A stretch of 64,000 nucleotides of DNA, taken from positions 7,501-71,500 of the forward strand of contig JAUCBN010000055.1 of the NCBI GenBank assembly GCA_035048815.1, read 5' to 3'. The stretch is from Abelmoschus esculentus. Lineage: Eukaryota > Streptophyta > Magnoliopsida > Malvales > Malvaceae. Each line of letters opens with the position of its first letter. The first letter of the stretch is position 1. The position numbers were made by a program, and so were the translations under genes. The notes under the pieces were generated by a model. The model ran no database searches, was not told where the DNA came from, and saw only the letters and a program-made list of their open reading frames with translations. This document shows, piece by piece, positions 34,387 to 47,459 of the stretch.

Positions 34387-37300
34387 ATGCCGGCAGTTTA
34401 CGGAGCCAGATTGACAACATTTGAGGATTCAGAGAAGGAGAGCGAATACGGTTATGTTCGTAAGGTGAGCTCTCTTTCATTATATCATCGTACCTTTTGG
34501 AACCTCAATTTGATTTGTTTACTCTAACGTTGAATTGAGATTATCTTGATATGTTTGGTGATTTTTATTGGTTGATTTGACACGTTTTCTCTGTCTTTTA
34601 TGATTTCTTTATCTGGTCATTTGTTTCCTTTGGACGTAGAGCTTGGAGTGAGTTGATGGAGTGTTTATTTTATTTTTAATTCTTGATCTGCGTTTTCTCT
34701 GTTCACTATAAATTATAGTGATTTGAAATGTTTGATATGATCTCTGAGGATTTTGTCTCGTTTTTAAATTTATGATCTTTTGGATTGTCCTGGATGTCAA
34801 TTTACATGAGTATTCTTAAGCTTAATTTATGCGTTTTTGTTTATTGATTTTGTTAGACTTGTGTAGTTTATATTACATTTTGTTTTGTTGAATTGCTTTC
34901 GTAGCCCAATGTCGGCCGAAAATAGGGGTGTTTAACGAGTTGAGCTTGTCTATGAGGATTTTGGTTCGATCAAAACTCGATAAATGTCCGATTTGGATCG
35001 ACTCAAGTCGAACTCGAGAACTCGAACAAAATCTAACTCAATTCGATAAGTTCGGAGCTTGTTAATTTATTCAAATAGTTTTTTAGTAATTACTTTAAAA
35101 TTATTTCATTCAAAAATATTTTATACACTTTTTTATTTTTTTTAGTTAAATTTGTTAATTTATCTTAATTTTAAGCTCCATATAATATTATTAAATTTTA
35201 CTTTTAGTTAAAAAATAAGATAATTTTTTTAGTGAGCTTATTAAACAACAAGTCAAGCTTAACGAGCAATGAGTCCAGTTAAGTAATAAAATATTTTAAC
35301 GAGCACAGGTCGAACACAATTTTAACGAGCTTAATGAGCAACAAGTCGAGTCGAGCAACAAATATTTTAACGAACACGAGATCGACTCGCTTGATAAGCA
35401 CCCCTAGCTAAAAATATGTATTTGATTCAAATGCTAATTCTGATTCAGGATTAATTTTTCTGTCGCAATTTATCACCATTGGTTTGATTGAAGAACCTGT
35501 TAATTACAAATTCCGTGACAATAAATACTGAATTAACGAGAAGGCTACTTTCTTCTCTCGTTCTGCTTGTCATGTGTACATACTAGTAATTTTGTATTAG
35601 AAGAACGTGTTAGATATTCATATTTTGGCTTTCTTTTGAAGTTCATGTATCAACTTGAATTTTTTTTTCTTTTTTTCTGATTGACTACAGCCTTCGGAAT
35701 TAGTTAGGATTAATGCATTTTGTTCTTACTTTATTCTATTTTCTCCACTTAAACTATCACACAGGTGTCTGGACCAGTCGTCGTTGCTGATGGAATGGCT
35801 GGTGCTGCTATGTATGAATTAGTCCGTGTGGGACATGATAATCTGATCGGCGAAATCATTCGCTTGGAAGGAGACTCTGCTACAATTCAAGGTGTCTTCT
35901 TAATACCAACATTACTACATTAGGCTTTTCAGTTAAAGGTTTCCTTTTGCCTATTCTCTTTTCTTTCTTGGAAGTTTGTAAAGAGAAGAAGAATTACATG
36001 TGTCTAAGTGTGGATCCTTTGCGGAAATGAGTTCTAAAATTGATAAGAAACTTTCACTGTGTTCTTATTTCAGTTTATGAGGAAACAGCTGGCCTGATGG
36101 TTAATGATCCAGTTCTGCGTACACACAAGGTGTGGTATTGTTTCATCACTTTGAATTTTAAAACTGTACTAGCACACTTCAGGTTTTCGACAGCTAGTTG
36201 ATTAGAATTTTGAGCTTATATCATATGTTATTCTTGCAGCCCCTCTCTGTAGAGTTGGGACCAGGAATATTGGGAAACATTTTTGATGGCATTCAGGTTC
36301 AAGCATACCTTGCCTGCAGTTTAAACTCCTCTACTTCAATAGCTCTTTCTAGTCGATTCTTATGGAAATTGCCTCATATTTTACCTGCTGTGCTGTTAAA
36401 TAGTATTATTACAAGTCTGTGTTGATTAATATCTGCTCTTCTTTTTTTGTTTCAAATTTATACCAACATAGAGGCCTTTGAAAACTATAGCTAAAAGATC
36501 GGGTGATGTATACATACCTAGAGGAGTTTCTGTCCCAGCTCTTGACAAAGATGCTCTTTGGGAGTTTCAGCCCAAAAAAATCAGTACGTAGCTATTAAGA
36601 TGCAATTTAATTAAATGTTGGCTTCTGATGTTGTTATTCAATACAATTCTTATGCAGGTGAGGGAGACCTGCTAACTGGTGGAGACCTGTATGCTGTAAG
36701 TTTAATGGCATTGTGTTCTTTTATAATATTAGTTCCTTAAGCAAGCTGAAGCAGAAAATGACTGGAACGGAGGAAGAGTGCATAATTGCAATTTGCTTTG
36801 ATTTTGTCCACAAAATCCAGCATAATGTAATTATTTGTAATTAAACCTACATGTTTTAACTCATTGTAATTAAACCTACATGTTTCTACTCATTGCATCT
36901 CTTAAGGCAAAAATGTACAAATCAAGTCCTATAGCACAATTGGATGGTGCTTGGATCACTTAATTTTGTTTCTTTTTAAATTTTCTAGGGTCCTTAAATA
37001 ATACTTTAGTTTCAATGCAGACTGTCTACGAAAACACTTTGATGCAACATCATGTTGCCTTGCCTCCTGATGCTATGGGAAAGATCACTTATATTGCTCC
37101 CCCTGGTCAATATTCGTTGAAGGTTTGGCTGTTTAACTCTTTTATCATGACATCTTTATGCTTCAATGTGGTACAAAACTTCCTTTTTGCTGTATTTGAC
37201 CCTTTTACTTCATTGCAGGATACTGTTCTTGAACTTGAGTTTCAAGGAGTCAAAAAGAAAATCACCATGCTTCAGGTTTTTTTACCAACTCATTTTGTTT

Positions 37301-40300
37301 CCCATGCTTGTAGATGACAGTAGGTGGGTTTTGTTGATTAATTGTTGAGTCAAATTATTGAGTGGGGATGGGTAATGTATGGCTAATGGGCATCCCTTGT
37401 ACTAGAAGTTGGTGTAGGCCAAGATAATTTTTTCAATTAGCTTTGAACCATTTTCTTTTTGATGGTTGACAGGTCGTTTGTGTTGGGTCAATATTTTGCC
37501 ATCTGTATTGACTTTTTTCTTTTTAACAATTGCTAATATTTTATTTCGACTATGCTACACCTGTTTACAGACATGGCCTGTACGCACACCTAGGCCTGTC
37601 GCATCAAAACTTGCTGCAGATACCCCTCTGCTTACTGGGCAGGTAACTCTTATTATGGGTTGTTTTAATCAATATTTCTTCCAAAGGAATTTGGTATTGA
37701 CTTTGTTTGTGGTCAGCGTGTTCTTGATGCTTTATTCCCCTCGGTTCTTGGTGGAACTTGTGCTATTCCTGGTGCATTTGGCTGTGGTAAAACTGTGATT
37801 AGTCAAGCTCTTTCTAAGGTTAAGTTTTTATATATTTCTATTGAACTTTAACTTCTTTCTGTAATTCAATTATAGATATTCATTGTGTTTATTTTTCTGA
37901 CCATGTGCAGTACTCAAATTCCGATGCTGTTGTCTATGTTGGTTGTGGCGAGCGAGGAAATGAAATGGCTGAGGTGTGTGTTTATCTTTCAATTTGAAGT
38001 TTTTTCCATCTTATGGATTTTAGTACCCTGATTCTGTTTTTACTGGATTCAGGTTCTTATGGATTTTCCTCAATTGACAATGACATTGCCTGATGGTCGT
38101 GAAGAATCTGTCATGAAGCGCACAACACTTGTGGCTAATACTTCTAACATGCCTGTGGCAGCTCGTGAAGCCTCAATTTATACGGGTAAAACTTTGAATT
38201 GCCGATTGTGATAATTGGATAGTGAACTAGTGCATGAAGCGTAACCTCTTGGACTAAGAGTGTCCAATACTCCAATTGTTATTTTTGGCTAATTTCTTCA
38301 ATTACATGACAATTTTGTGGGATTTATTCTTGTTATCTTTGTTGCCTCCAGTATTCTGAAAAGGACATGGGCTGCAGTAACACTTCTTTTAATGGATATG
38401 CAGGGATCACAATAGCTGAATACTTCAGAGATATGGGCTACAATGTTAGTATGATGGCAGACTCAACATCTCGCTGGGCAGAAGCATTGCGTGAAATTTC
38501 TGGACGGCTGGTAAGACTGCCAAAACTTTGCTAATGAAACAAACTGTCTTTCCTTTGATTTATCATTTTTCCTAACGCTTCATATAGTTCGTTCAATATC
38601 AATTTTTATGGCTGACAATAAATTAATAATGTTCCAGTGATTTGGGTAGAACTGCTATTTCTTCTTGTTCCAGTTTTCTTGGTCCTTCAGCTTATAAATA
38701 CTGTCATAAATGAGATTTGGAGGAACAGTACCTATGTTTTGTTTTTGTTCACTAATGACAATGAATGAAATCGTTATTTTTTTCCTTCTGTCTGGTATAC
38801 TTCCGGTATTCACCCTATTGTCTTCACGTCTTTCTTTCTATTAAGATCATGTTAGCATTCATGTTAATTTCTCTTGCAGGCTGAAATGCCTGCTGATAGT
38901 GGATATCCCGCTTATCTGGCTGCAAGATTAGCCTCTTTTTATGAACGAGCCGGTAAAGTTAAATGCCTTGGTGGGCCAGAACGGACAGGTAGTGTCACAA
39001 TTGTTGGTGCAGTTTCTCCTCCTGGAGGAGATTTCTCTGATCCCGTGACATCTGCAACCCTTAGTATTGTTCAGGTATAAATCAATATATTATACACTCC
39101 CTCAGTTATGTTAGTGCTGTGTATGACTGTTATTACTTATCCATGCAAGAAAAATTATCTGCATGTTCCTTGTTGGTTTGGATTTTAGGTTTTCTGGGGT
39201 CTTGACAAGAAACTTGCTCAGAGGAAGCATTTCCCTTCTGTTAACTGGCTTATTTCATACTCAAAGTACTCGGGGGTATTGTCATAATCTGATCCCTCTT
39301 CATTTGTAAATATCCCAAAAACAATTTTTCTTTATTCTTTCCTTGAGCTGGCCTTTTCCCAACTGGTACAACTTTTTTATTTGATTGATTGTTTCTTGTA
39401 TTCCCAGGCATTGGAGTCTTTCTATGAGAAATTTGACCCTGATTTTATTAGCATTAGGACAAAGGCTCGGGAGGTGCTTCAGAGGGAAGATGATCTGAAT
39501 GAAATTGTCCAGGCATGTTTCCTTATCATGCAATGTTTCTCGATGAATAAGAATGGAGGCTGAATCATTATACACAACATAATTTTGCTTTTGTCCTCTT
39601 GTCCCTTTGTTTTGCTTTCATTTACAAGTTCAGGTTGTAATGTCATTGCTGGTCTTGTTTATGTTAGACCTGTTTAAGGTTGGCTCCTTGTTTGACCTGG
39701 CCCGTATGGGACAAATTATGGCTAGTCCCACCCAAATTACTAAATAACAAAAAACATTGCCAGCCAGGCTTGGTCGAGTAACTCAGAAAAAATCAGCCTG
39801 CAGCCCGGCCTTTGGACACATTTAATCATGTTGTATCCTACTGTAAATTTTTAGGACCGTCTTTTTGTCTCATATCACTTCAGTACTCAATGGTATTTTT
39901 ATTGTTACAGCTTGTAGGAAAGGATGCTCTAGCTGAAACGGATAAGATCACATTAGAAACTGCTAAACTTTTAAGGGAAGATTATCTTGCTCAAAATGCT
40001 TTTACCCCGTAAGCTTCAGCCTTTACCATTTGACATGAGAAAATTATCTTGTAGCTATCATTGTTTAAATATTTTTGTTCACATATTGTTATCCTTCTAT
40101 GCACGTTTCTTGGTTTTGCTGTGAAAGATATGACAAGTTCTGCCCATTCTACAAGTCTGTTTGGATGATGCGCAATATTGTTCATTTCAATACTTTAGCC
40201 AACCAGGTAATGCAACCATGCTCTCCACCACTACTTCAACTGCTTACCGATACTATCATGTTTTCTGTTATTTCTATGATGGTTGTTTTTCGGTGTTGAC

Positions 40301-41041
40301 ATGAACTTCTATATGTAAAATAGATCAGATTTAGAAGTCAATGTTAGTATTTTGGCAGTTTTCTTTTTATGATGTTTATCAATTTTATTTTCTTGTGCCA
40401 AGATTAGAAAGAAATACAGGGGTTTTGTTCCTTGATTCTATATGGGACTGTCACGGTACATTAGCCCCTGCTTTAGTTATTTGAAGAAAAAAAAAGCTAG
40501 GGGAAAGAAAATGACAACTTTATGGGGAAGAGAAGACGCATTTGGAAAATTATATTTTAAATTCTAAAATATCTAAGCCACTAATGATGCGAAATGTATG
40601 CTAAGAAAACTAGAAAAGTACCACTGCATGTTATAGAAATATATATAATAATCAAAGATTGTGATGGTGTTTGGTGTCATGTGCAGGCCGTGGAGAAAGC
40701 AGCTGGGATGGATGGTCAGAAGATAACATACAGCCTTATCAAGCATCGTCTGGGAGATCTCTTTTATCGATTAGTGTAAGCTTGAGCTTTCTGCTTGAAA
40801 TTTGTCGAAGAATACAAAATAATCAAATCGAAATGACGCAAAAAGTTGTTTTCTAGGATCCCTTGTTTTGGAACCAAAATAAGTGATGGTAATGTGCTTA
40901 CTTTGTCCCCTTTTTTTACATCACAGGTCACAAAAATTCGAAGACCCAGCGGAAGGAGAAGAAGCCCTTGTGGCAAAATTCAGAAAGCTTAACGAGGATC
41001 TTACATCTGGTTTCCGGGCATTGGAGGACGAGACTAGGTGA
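34387..41041 (+). CDS. VHA-A: V-type proton ATPase catalytic subunit A
   Basis: Subunit A forms the ATP-hydrolysing sites of the V1 sector on vacuole and other endomembranes. Twenty exons (34387-34464, 35765-35891, 36074-36129, 36240-36296, 36472-36583, 36658-36695, 37021-37122, 37219-37275, 37571-37642, 37717-37818, 37911-37973, 38053-38185, 38404-38510, 38880-39074, 39189-39275, 39408-39512, 39911-40008, 40128-40206, 40687-40775, 40927-41041) give 623 residues, the usual plant length. The P-loop GAFGCGKT is at residues 252-259. YVGCGERGNEMAE, SMMADSTSRWAEALREISGR and SPPGGDFSDPVT follow in the expected order. The end is FRALEDETR. Intron 16 has a GC donor (39513). At the exon 5/6 joint residue 144 is Ser, where I recall Gly in relatives. 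The reading frame is intact. Intron 1 (1.3 kb) carries an inverted-repeat element. Confidence 0.98.
34923..35407. mobile_element. Non-autonomous inverted-repeat element (MITE) in VHA-A intron 1
   Basis: The ends are inverted: TAGGGGTGTTTAACGAGT at the left and GCTTGATAAGCACCCCTAG at the right. The inside is full of TCGA-, GAGCTT- and AACGAGC-rich words and carries no coding frame. The length is about 485 bp. The target duplication is unclear. Its GGGGTG end resembles those of some hAT-type elements, but the superfamily is not settled. Confidence 0.65.
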
Positions 41042-41907
41042 AAAGAAGTTTAAAAGATTAGACTTTTCCCCGTATCCTTGTCCAGGTTTCTCTCTTGTCC
41101 TTCTCCATCTTTCGGAGCATTGTATCTCGCTAGAAGCTTTTGTTGGCATGAACCCTATTAACTGTGAATTCATTATTTATTATTTTCTGTCCTTTGCATG
41201 AAACTGAATCCGTTTATGTATGTGTATTCCCCCGTGGATTTGGCTGGGAAAATGAGATTTCCATCAAATATTAACGACTTGATGGACTTGTTAATTTTGT
41301 TATCAAGTATTGTGTTTGTTTTGTTTTTGTTTTATTTCCCTCCCCGTTGTCATCCCTGGAGCTGGAATTGCCAAATTCCAAAAATAGTTTATGGATAAAT
41401 AACCTGTGCCTATTGCCTATTGCCTATTGGATGTCGACCTGATCGTGCGAGGCAGAAATTCTCTTCCTCTAAAATCTGAAGTTGCAGACAAATGATAAAA
41501 GAAACCCGTTATATATCAGATGGGGCAGAATTAACCATGGCCAACTTTAGCCATGTTCGCCGGATAATGATTGAAGTCGTGAATTGTATAGCGGTGAGAT
41601 TTGTTGACATCTTCATTTGGATCAACGGATGGACATCGAGTTGCTCAATGAAGAACCTTTCTTTCCGCGTTTGATTTGTTGACATCTTCTTCATTTGGAT
41701 CAACGGCATCAAGTAGCAGCTAAACTAAACTGATGTAAACCTCCGTTTCAATTATATCTGAAACTCATAACGGAACAAAGTTTAGTTGAATAAATTAACC
41801 ATTCATGTATTTTGAGGATCATACTCAGGCATAGCAATTAGGCTCATAATTTAACAAATACCAAAGGGAGGCACTATCATCAGCTTAAAAAAAGGATCAG
41901 AAGCTTT
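41042..41907 (+). other. 3' UTR of VHA-A and spacer
   Basis: The first 250 bases or so are likely VHA-A 3' UTR. No gene is seen. The run CCTATTGCCTATTGCCTATTG at 41408-41428 is a small triplicate, and a direct repeat at 41598-41706 is listed separately. Confidence 0.45.
41598..41706. repeat. Direct repeat, unit about 31-34 bp, spaced 75 bp
   Basis: GATTTGTTGACATCTTC...ATTTGGATCAACGG occurs at 41598-41628 and again at 41673-41706, the second copy with an extra TTC. Confidence 0.9.
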
Positions 41908-41994
41908 TCAATTCTTGATTCCACCAGCAGTAACGTCTAAAGCTTTTCCCTTCAGCTTCAGCTTTCCACCTATTACGGTCTCGTATGCCGACAT
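41908..41994 (-). pseudogene. FAM32A-like gene, N-terminal fragment
   Basis: A 28-codon frame on the minus strand starts MSAYETVIGG, continues KLKLKGKALDVTAGGIK and then ends with N-stop. FAM32A proteins, small nuclear proteins linked to the spliceosome, start almost identically (from memory MSAYENVVGGKLKLKGK) and go on into a Lys-rich tail of about 80 further residues, which is missing here. Upstream on its own strand is AT-rich sequence that could be its old promoter. It is too short for most gene finders. It is most likely a truncated duplicate, although a short peptide cannot be ruled out. Confidence 0.75.
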
Positions 41995-42511
41995 TTTGGT
42001 TTCTTTCCTCACTCAAAGTATTCAAAATCAACAAAGATTTATGAAAGTTAAAACCTAAAGTTATCCAAAATCAAACCTTGGAGAATGCGAATTTGAAAAC
42101 TTTATAACCAAACACCTCCAATTTGATTCTCCGGGAGAATATTGATTTCCTTGCCGGAGGAAAATTTGGGGATTTCTCGAGATTTGATATGCAAATTTAG
42201 TTTTAAAATTTGGGATCAGGTAGACGAGGAGCCCATATGCACAGCTAGAGCGTTTAATTGATTATTTTGGTTTTGATATGTATTAAATTTGGATTAAAAC
42301 TATCTTTGTCTTCCATTACTCTAATTCTTTTGGCATTACTAGGATTCAATATAGCAGCCAGCAGCATTTAACAAGCAAAGCGTCCTACATTTCATAAACC
42401 TTCCCAAAAAATAACCAAGTACACGATGATGTTACACAACAGATTTCAAGATCAACCACACGGTCAACCAAACACAGAGTGAATTCATTCGAATCGGCGC
42501 CACTTTTGTTC

Positions 42512-45500
42512 TCAGTAAATTCCAGGGATGATCTTGTACGGAACCTTGTTGCAGTACAGTTTCCAATACTTCCCATATCTGACAAAATAAGGGTACGATT
42601 TCTTGTTAGGATTCCCGATTCAACTTTGGTTTAATTAGTACAGTTTCTAGATTGAACCACTGAACAGAAAGTCCGGATAAAAACACAGAAGTTAAAGTTG
42701 CTTACTTGGATCGGCACCGGTCATCATCCCTTTTGGCTCGGTCGAATAAGAGAATGGTAAGATACACGACATAGAAGTATGGCAGAAACTGATGAACCAA
42801 AAGAACTAAAATTTTCAGATTGGGTTACGAGTAGGACCAAGTAGTATAATTGTAACAATTATGTACAAGCTTACATGGTTGAACAGAGCCGGAACGGTCC
42901 AAAAAAACGAAGCTAATATCTCCGGCACGTAATGGAAATGACGAGCCAAACCCCACCTGCAAGAGCCATGATTAAATCGATGTTATGTTTGTTAGGATGA
43001 AGTGCAAACCACAGCTCAAATATATTCTCCGGTAATGAAAACTATGTGAACATCATTTCCTATGAAAGGCCAACTCAATTCCAGTTAAGCTTGTACATGC
43101 TGATTTAGCTGATAGATATGTTCACAACAGAAGGATAATGAAAATTCATAAGGTTCAACTATCTTTCTAGATGTTAAACCGCATATTGATAAATTAAGGT
43201 TTATGAGGAATGATATCAATCCACTGAAATGAAGCAAAGCAACCTCCTCAACTGTCATATGCATGCTGGTTTCCACAGAAAATTTCATTTTCACACTAGA
43301 AAAACTCACCATCCTGATGTTAAAAGAAGGCTGGTTTTGGTTTCCCCGGATGTTGTCGTGTAGGTGGCCTCAATCTGTAGAAAAAAACAGACAAGTTCAG
43401 ACAGTGATTTTGAACACATTCGGATTTACAAACAAGAAAATTGAGATGAAAAATCCCATGAGACAAGCACCTTTGATGGAGCTTTCCCCCAGATTTTGCA
43501 TTTTCCATTTGTTCTGCGAAATTCTTGTCTTTGCCTATCACAATCATAGTTGATGTATATGCAAAGAATGCCAGCAACAAGAATATACAGTGCAAGCTGT
43601 AACATAGAAAGCAATTTTTAAGAGGGGCTCTCTCTTTCTTTATATGCCGACACCCGAAAGTGTTTACATCTTTTAACTCCAAAATCGGGTTACAAATCAG
43701 AGCATGTCTCATTTCCAACGGATAAAAGTTTTAGAAAAGTTTGTTTTTCATTCAACCGCTCGGAAGCTGAAGACTGAATCTAAATCGGATAGATAATTTA
43801 TATAAAATTGTTAAACAGACAAAAAAATCTATGTTATTGAGTGGATAAGGGTATGTTCACTATCTTTTTCGAAAATTTTCATGTATATAGAGGGTATTCA
43901 GAGAGTCATGTTCCCATATCCATGTTTGGACACGGACAGAAAAAGAAGCAATCAGAGTAACACAGCAAAAAAATGTTCTTAATTATTTCAAACAATCGCA
44001 ATCCAAAATCATAGGAATCATTTATCTTCAATTAAACGACATAACACTGTTGACACGTAATGAAAAAAGATGGCAAACAATATATTGTCCATAATTTTTG
44101 GAGAAAAACAGTAACATACCTGTGTTCCGAGGTTCACCGGATGGTTGACAAGGTACACCCCTGGTGATGTATATATGGATGGAACCCAAACCAAGCATCC
44201 CCAGCATATATAGAAGCCAGCTGCCAAAACCCAGAAATGAATTAAGACGTGATAGTTATCGAAACAATATTTAAGTAATCAAAATGCTAAACATCTGAAG
44301 TTCACTCCAACGGCCAAGAACTTATAGTTCAGTTTTAGGTTCAATTGAAACCAACACAAATCAAACCAGGCATATCTATTACTGCCTATAGTTAATTGGG
44401 TAGAATATCAATACCATAGCCTACAATCGGATTATTAGCACGTATAAATGATCATATGTGTATACACAGGTAGCTTTGTATACATGTTTGTATATTCTAT
44501 ATTACTCGGGCTGGATATAGATCTGTTTCAAAAGCGGGAGTGTTCAATTTTTCCATGTTGCTCCATCTTCCATGAACGTTGATGACGCAGTGCTTTGCAG
44601 ACATGGCTAAACTGGTCGAGTGGAAAAAATTATGGCCCAATTCAACCAATTTTTACACAGTCCAAAAGCCAAATAATCTAGGAGACATCTTTTTGTCAAC
44701 AGAAGAGCTTAGGGTAAATATTGTAAAAGAGGGACATATTCGGTTACAATAGAAGATCAGATCTTTCTCTAGAAATTTAGAATTGTTTGAGTGCTTATTT
44801 AATATTTAGCCAACAAATGAGCAATAAACGACACTTCTAGAAATAATAGCAGAACAAGTGTAAACCTCGATCATGTGCAATGTCCATTGTGTTCCAATAA
44901 CCAGCTTCCCACCAAAAGAACTTTGTAACATACACAAGCATCAATGCCGTATTCACAAGCATTGAATCCGAAACTTTACCATTGGCTTCGTACTGATACA
45001 CCAAAAAAGAAGAGAAAAAAACAATGATATCAAAGATAGCATCTAAGGCCTAGCAATAAGCAATCTTAGAGAGAATTTGTTAATGCAACCCGCACAGCAA
45101 TAATTAAACAGCAAGACTTACCTGCTTTATGCAGTAAGTGACAGCGAGAACGGCCCAAGACATCATCCCGAACCTGCAATTTGTAAAGACTTTGATGTCG
45201 AAACTTTTGCCGATTCGCGGATACAACTCCATACCCTGCAACAAAAAAGCCCTTACAGGAATGACCACCACATTAACACTGTTATGCTCACCATATGCAT
45301 CAAAGGAATGAATTCTTAAAGTTACACTGCATAATTCTTGCTATGAGTTCATCTTTCAAGAAGTTGCAGCTGCTCTATTATTATTTCTTCAGTCTCTTTC
45401 TTCATTTTAGGACAAAACTAATAGTTGATTCTACTTTTCTGATTTGTTTTTGAAAAGTTCTTGGTTCTTTTCACAATCTTATATTTCTCTAAAACATATA

Positions 45501-47459
45501 TGCTGACATATCTTTTGTATGTCTATGTATGTTTGTTCATAGCACTAATCATAGATTTCTAAAACAAATATGACCAAACTCAATCCACAGCAACAAATAC
45601 TTCAACTAAAAATATTAATCTGTATTATCCGTGGCAGTGTTCCATATTCTACCTGATCCATATCTTTCAATCTCGGAAAGGAACTTTAAAGAGAAAAATA
45701 GCTGATGTAAATACAAAAAGTTCACAGGTTCTTACCCAGTAGAAATCAATAATTAAGTTCCCAGATGACCCGGAATCAGTAGAAGAAGGAGACACATGAC
45801 CCTACAAACATTAAGTGTAGTTGCAGGAGTTAGAATCAAACCATTACTTGGTGAAACAGAGAAAAGAAAAGAAAAACTTAAATCAACATAAACTTCTTTC
45901 CTTACTTTAATGTATAACAAAACACAAAAGATCAAGCTTCCGAAGATAAGTGCCGAATATATTTCTCCCAAATGATCATACACGATAGTGGGGTTGAAAA
46001 TCTCGAACCTGGAAACAAAAAATTAGTAGAGGAATTATTGTTCCTTGAAAGTTAAGTCAATGGGTAAAAAAGGAATGAAGCTAATATTATCGATTATATT
46101 TCTGACGTACAAATAAGAACTTCGAACCAGAACACTGCAAGTGCAAACAGCAGTTCAGTACAATGACAATCATAGGCATACTTCCAAGTAAGAATAGAAG
46201 TAGGAGCATGGCATCCAAATATTTGGCTCAATGAATTGGTGCATGTATCCCACTGCTATAAGAGCTCAGTTCAAAACCACTCTTACCAAATCGAAAAAGA
46301 AGTTGGAACATTGAATCAACAACCGAAAATATTATTTACAAAACAAGGCCCTTATTTACATTCCAAGTTTTCCTCACACTTCAGATGACCAGTATATTGA
46401 GAAGTCATATATTTCTTCAATCAAAGAAAAGAAATTCTGCAATTGCATCTGATATGCTAAAAGGTAAAAGTCCTTACCACCAAAGACTAATATAGGTAAC
46501 CAAAGTCACAAAATATGCTGCCATACCGTTTGCCTGCAAAATCAATAAAACAAAACAGATGATTTATACGATAAAAAATAGTTATACATATTATGATTTA
46601 AGCCTTCATGATTCCATTTGAATATATAAACATGGTAAAACAACATTAGTAAATCTAACCTACGCTACTAGTGTTAATATTGGATGGGACTCGTATGCAT
46701 ATACTTGTACGAGTATCGGGCACATTTCTACAAAAACAAAGAGTTGGAGTAACATAGACTCAAACCTTGTAAACAGGTCGGTGCCCAGTGGGTGATATCG
46801 GGCCCTCAACCCTCTTTCCAGGGAGAATCAATTGAAGTGCTGCTTCAAATGCTCCGTAAACAAAAATTAGTTTCCAAGCAACGGCACTGGGTCTTGGCCA
46901 TATTTCTAAAAAACCCTGCAAACCCTGCTGCTTGAGAAAATTCCAAGTTTGAATAACGGATCCATCAGCATGTACCATTGTATACCATCTGCATGTAGGA
47001 AAGAAACAAATTTAATACGAAGTCAGGAATCAACTTACAGTCAGTTTGGTAAAAACAAGGAAGAACTCGGTTAAGCAGCTACAAAGATTCAAACTTTAAG
47101 CATTTTTCATTCATTTTCTCGGTATCCAAACAGAAAAAAAAAATTCATTCCACAACAACCATTCAGAACTTTATTAATATCCCGAATATACATAAATAAA
47201 CATAATAATCTATTAATTTTGAGGGAATTTTCAATACAAACATAAACCTCCATTAATTTCATAGATTAGCATAATACCCACAATTATCAACACAACTCAG
47301 ATCTAAACAATAAGCATTGTTGTAGTAATAAAAAAAACGGAATTAGAAAAGAAGTGTTGAGTTTGCTTACAGTAAGATAACAAAAGGAGGACAAAGTGCG
47401 AGAAGCGATAACATGGAAAAATACGTGAGTGCTGGTGAGTGAACTGTCTTTGCTCCCAT
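42512..47459 (-). CDS. DWF5: 7-dehydrocholesterol reductase (sterol delta-7 reductase)
   Basis: It reduces the C7-C8 double bond of sterols in the ER with NADPH, a step before brassinosteroids. Thirteen exons on the minus strand (47371-47459, 46766-46988, 46478-46533, 45906-46008, 45736-45801, 45122-45235, 44866-44992, 44120-44220, 43471-43596, 43310-43374, 42875-42956, 42706-42788, 42512-42578) join to 433 residues; the Arabidopsis protein has about 432. The start is MGAKTVHSPALTYFSMLSLLA with an early hydrophobic helix. The family signatures of the ERG4/ERG24 reductases are present: LLPGKRVEGP, FFWWEAGYWNTMDIAHDRAG, LLTSGWWGLARHFHYVPEI, and the C-terminal CRSKYGKYW...YCNKVPYKIIPGIY. All borders are GT-AG and no break was found. 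It is divergently placed with respect to the kelch gene to its right. Confidence 0.97.
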
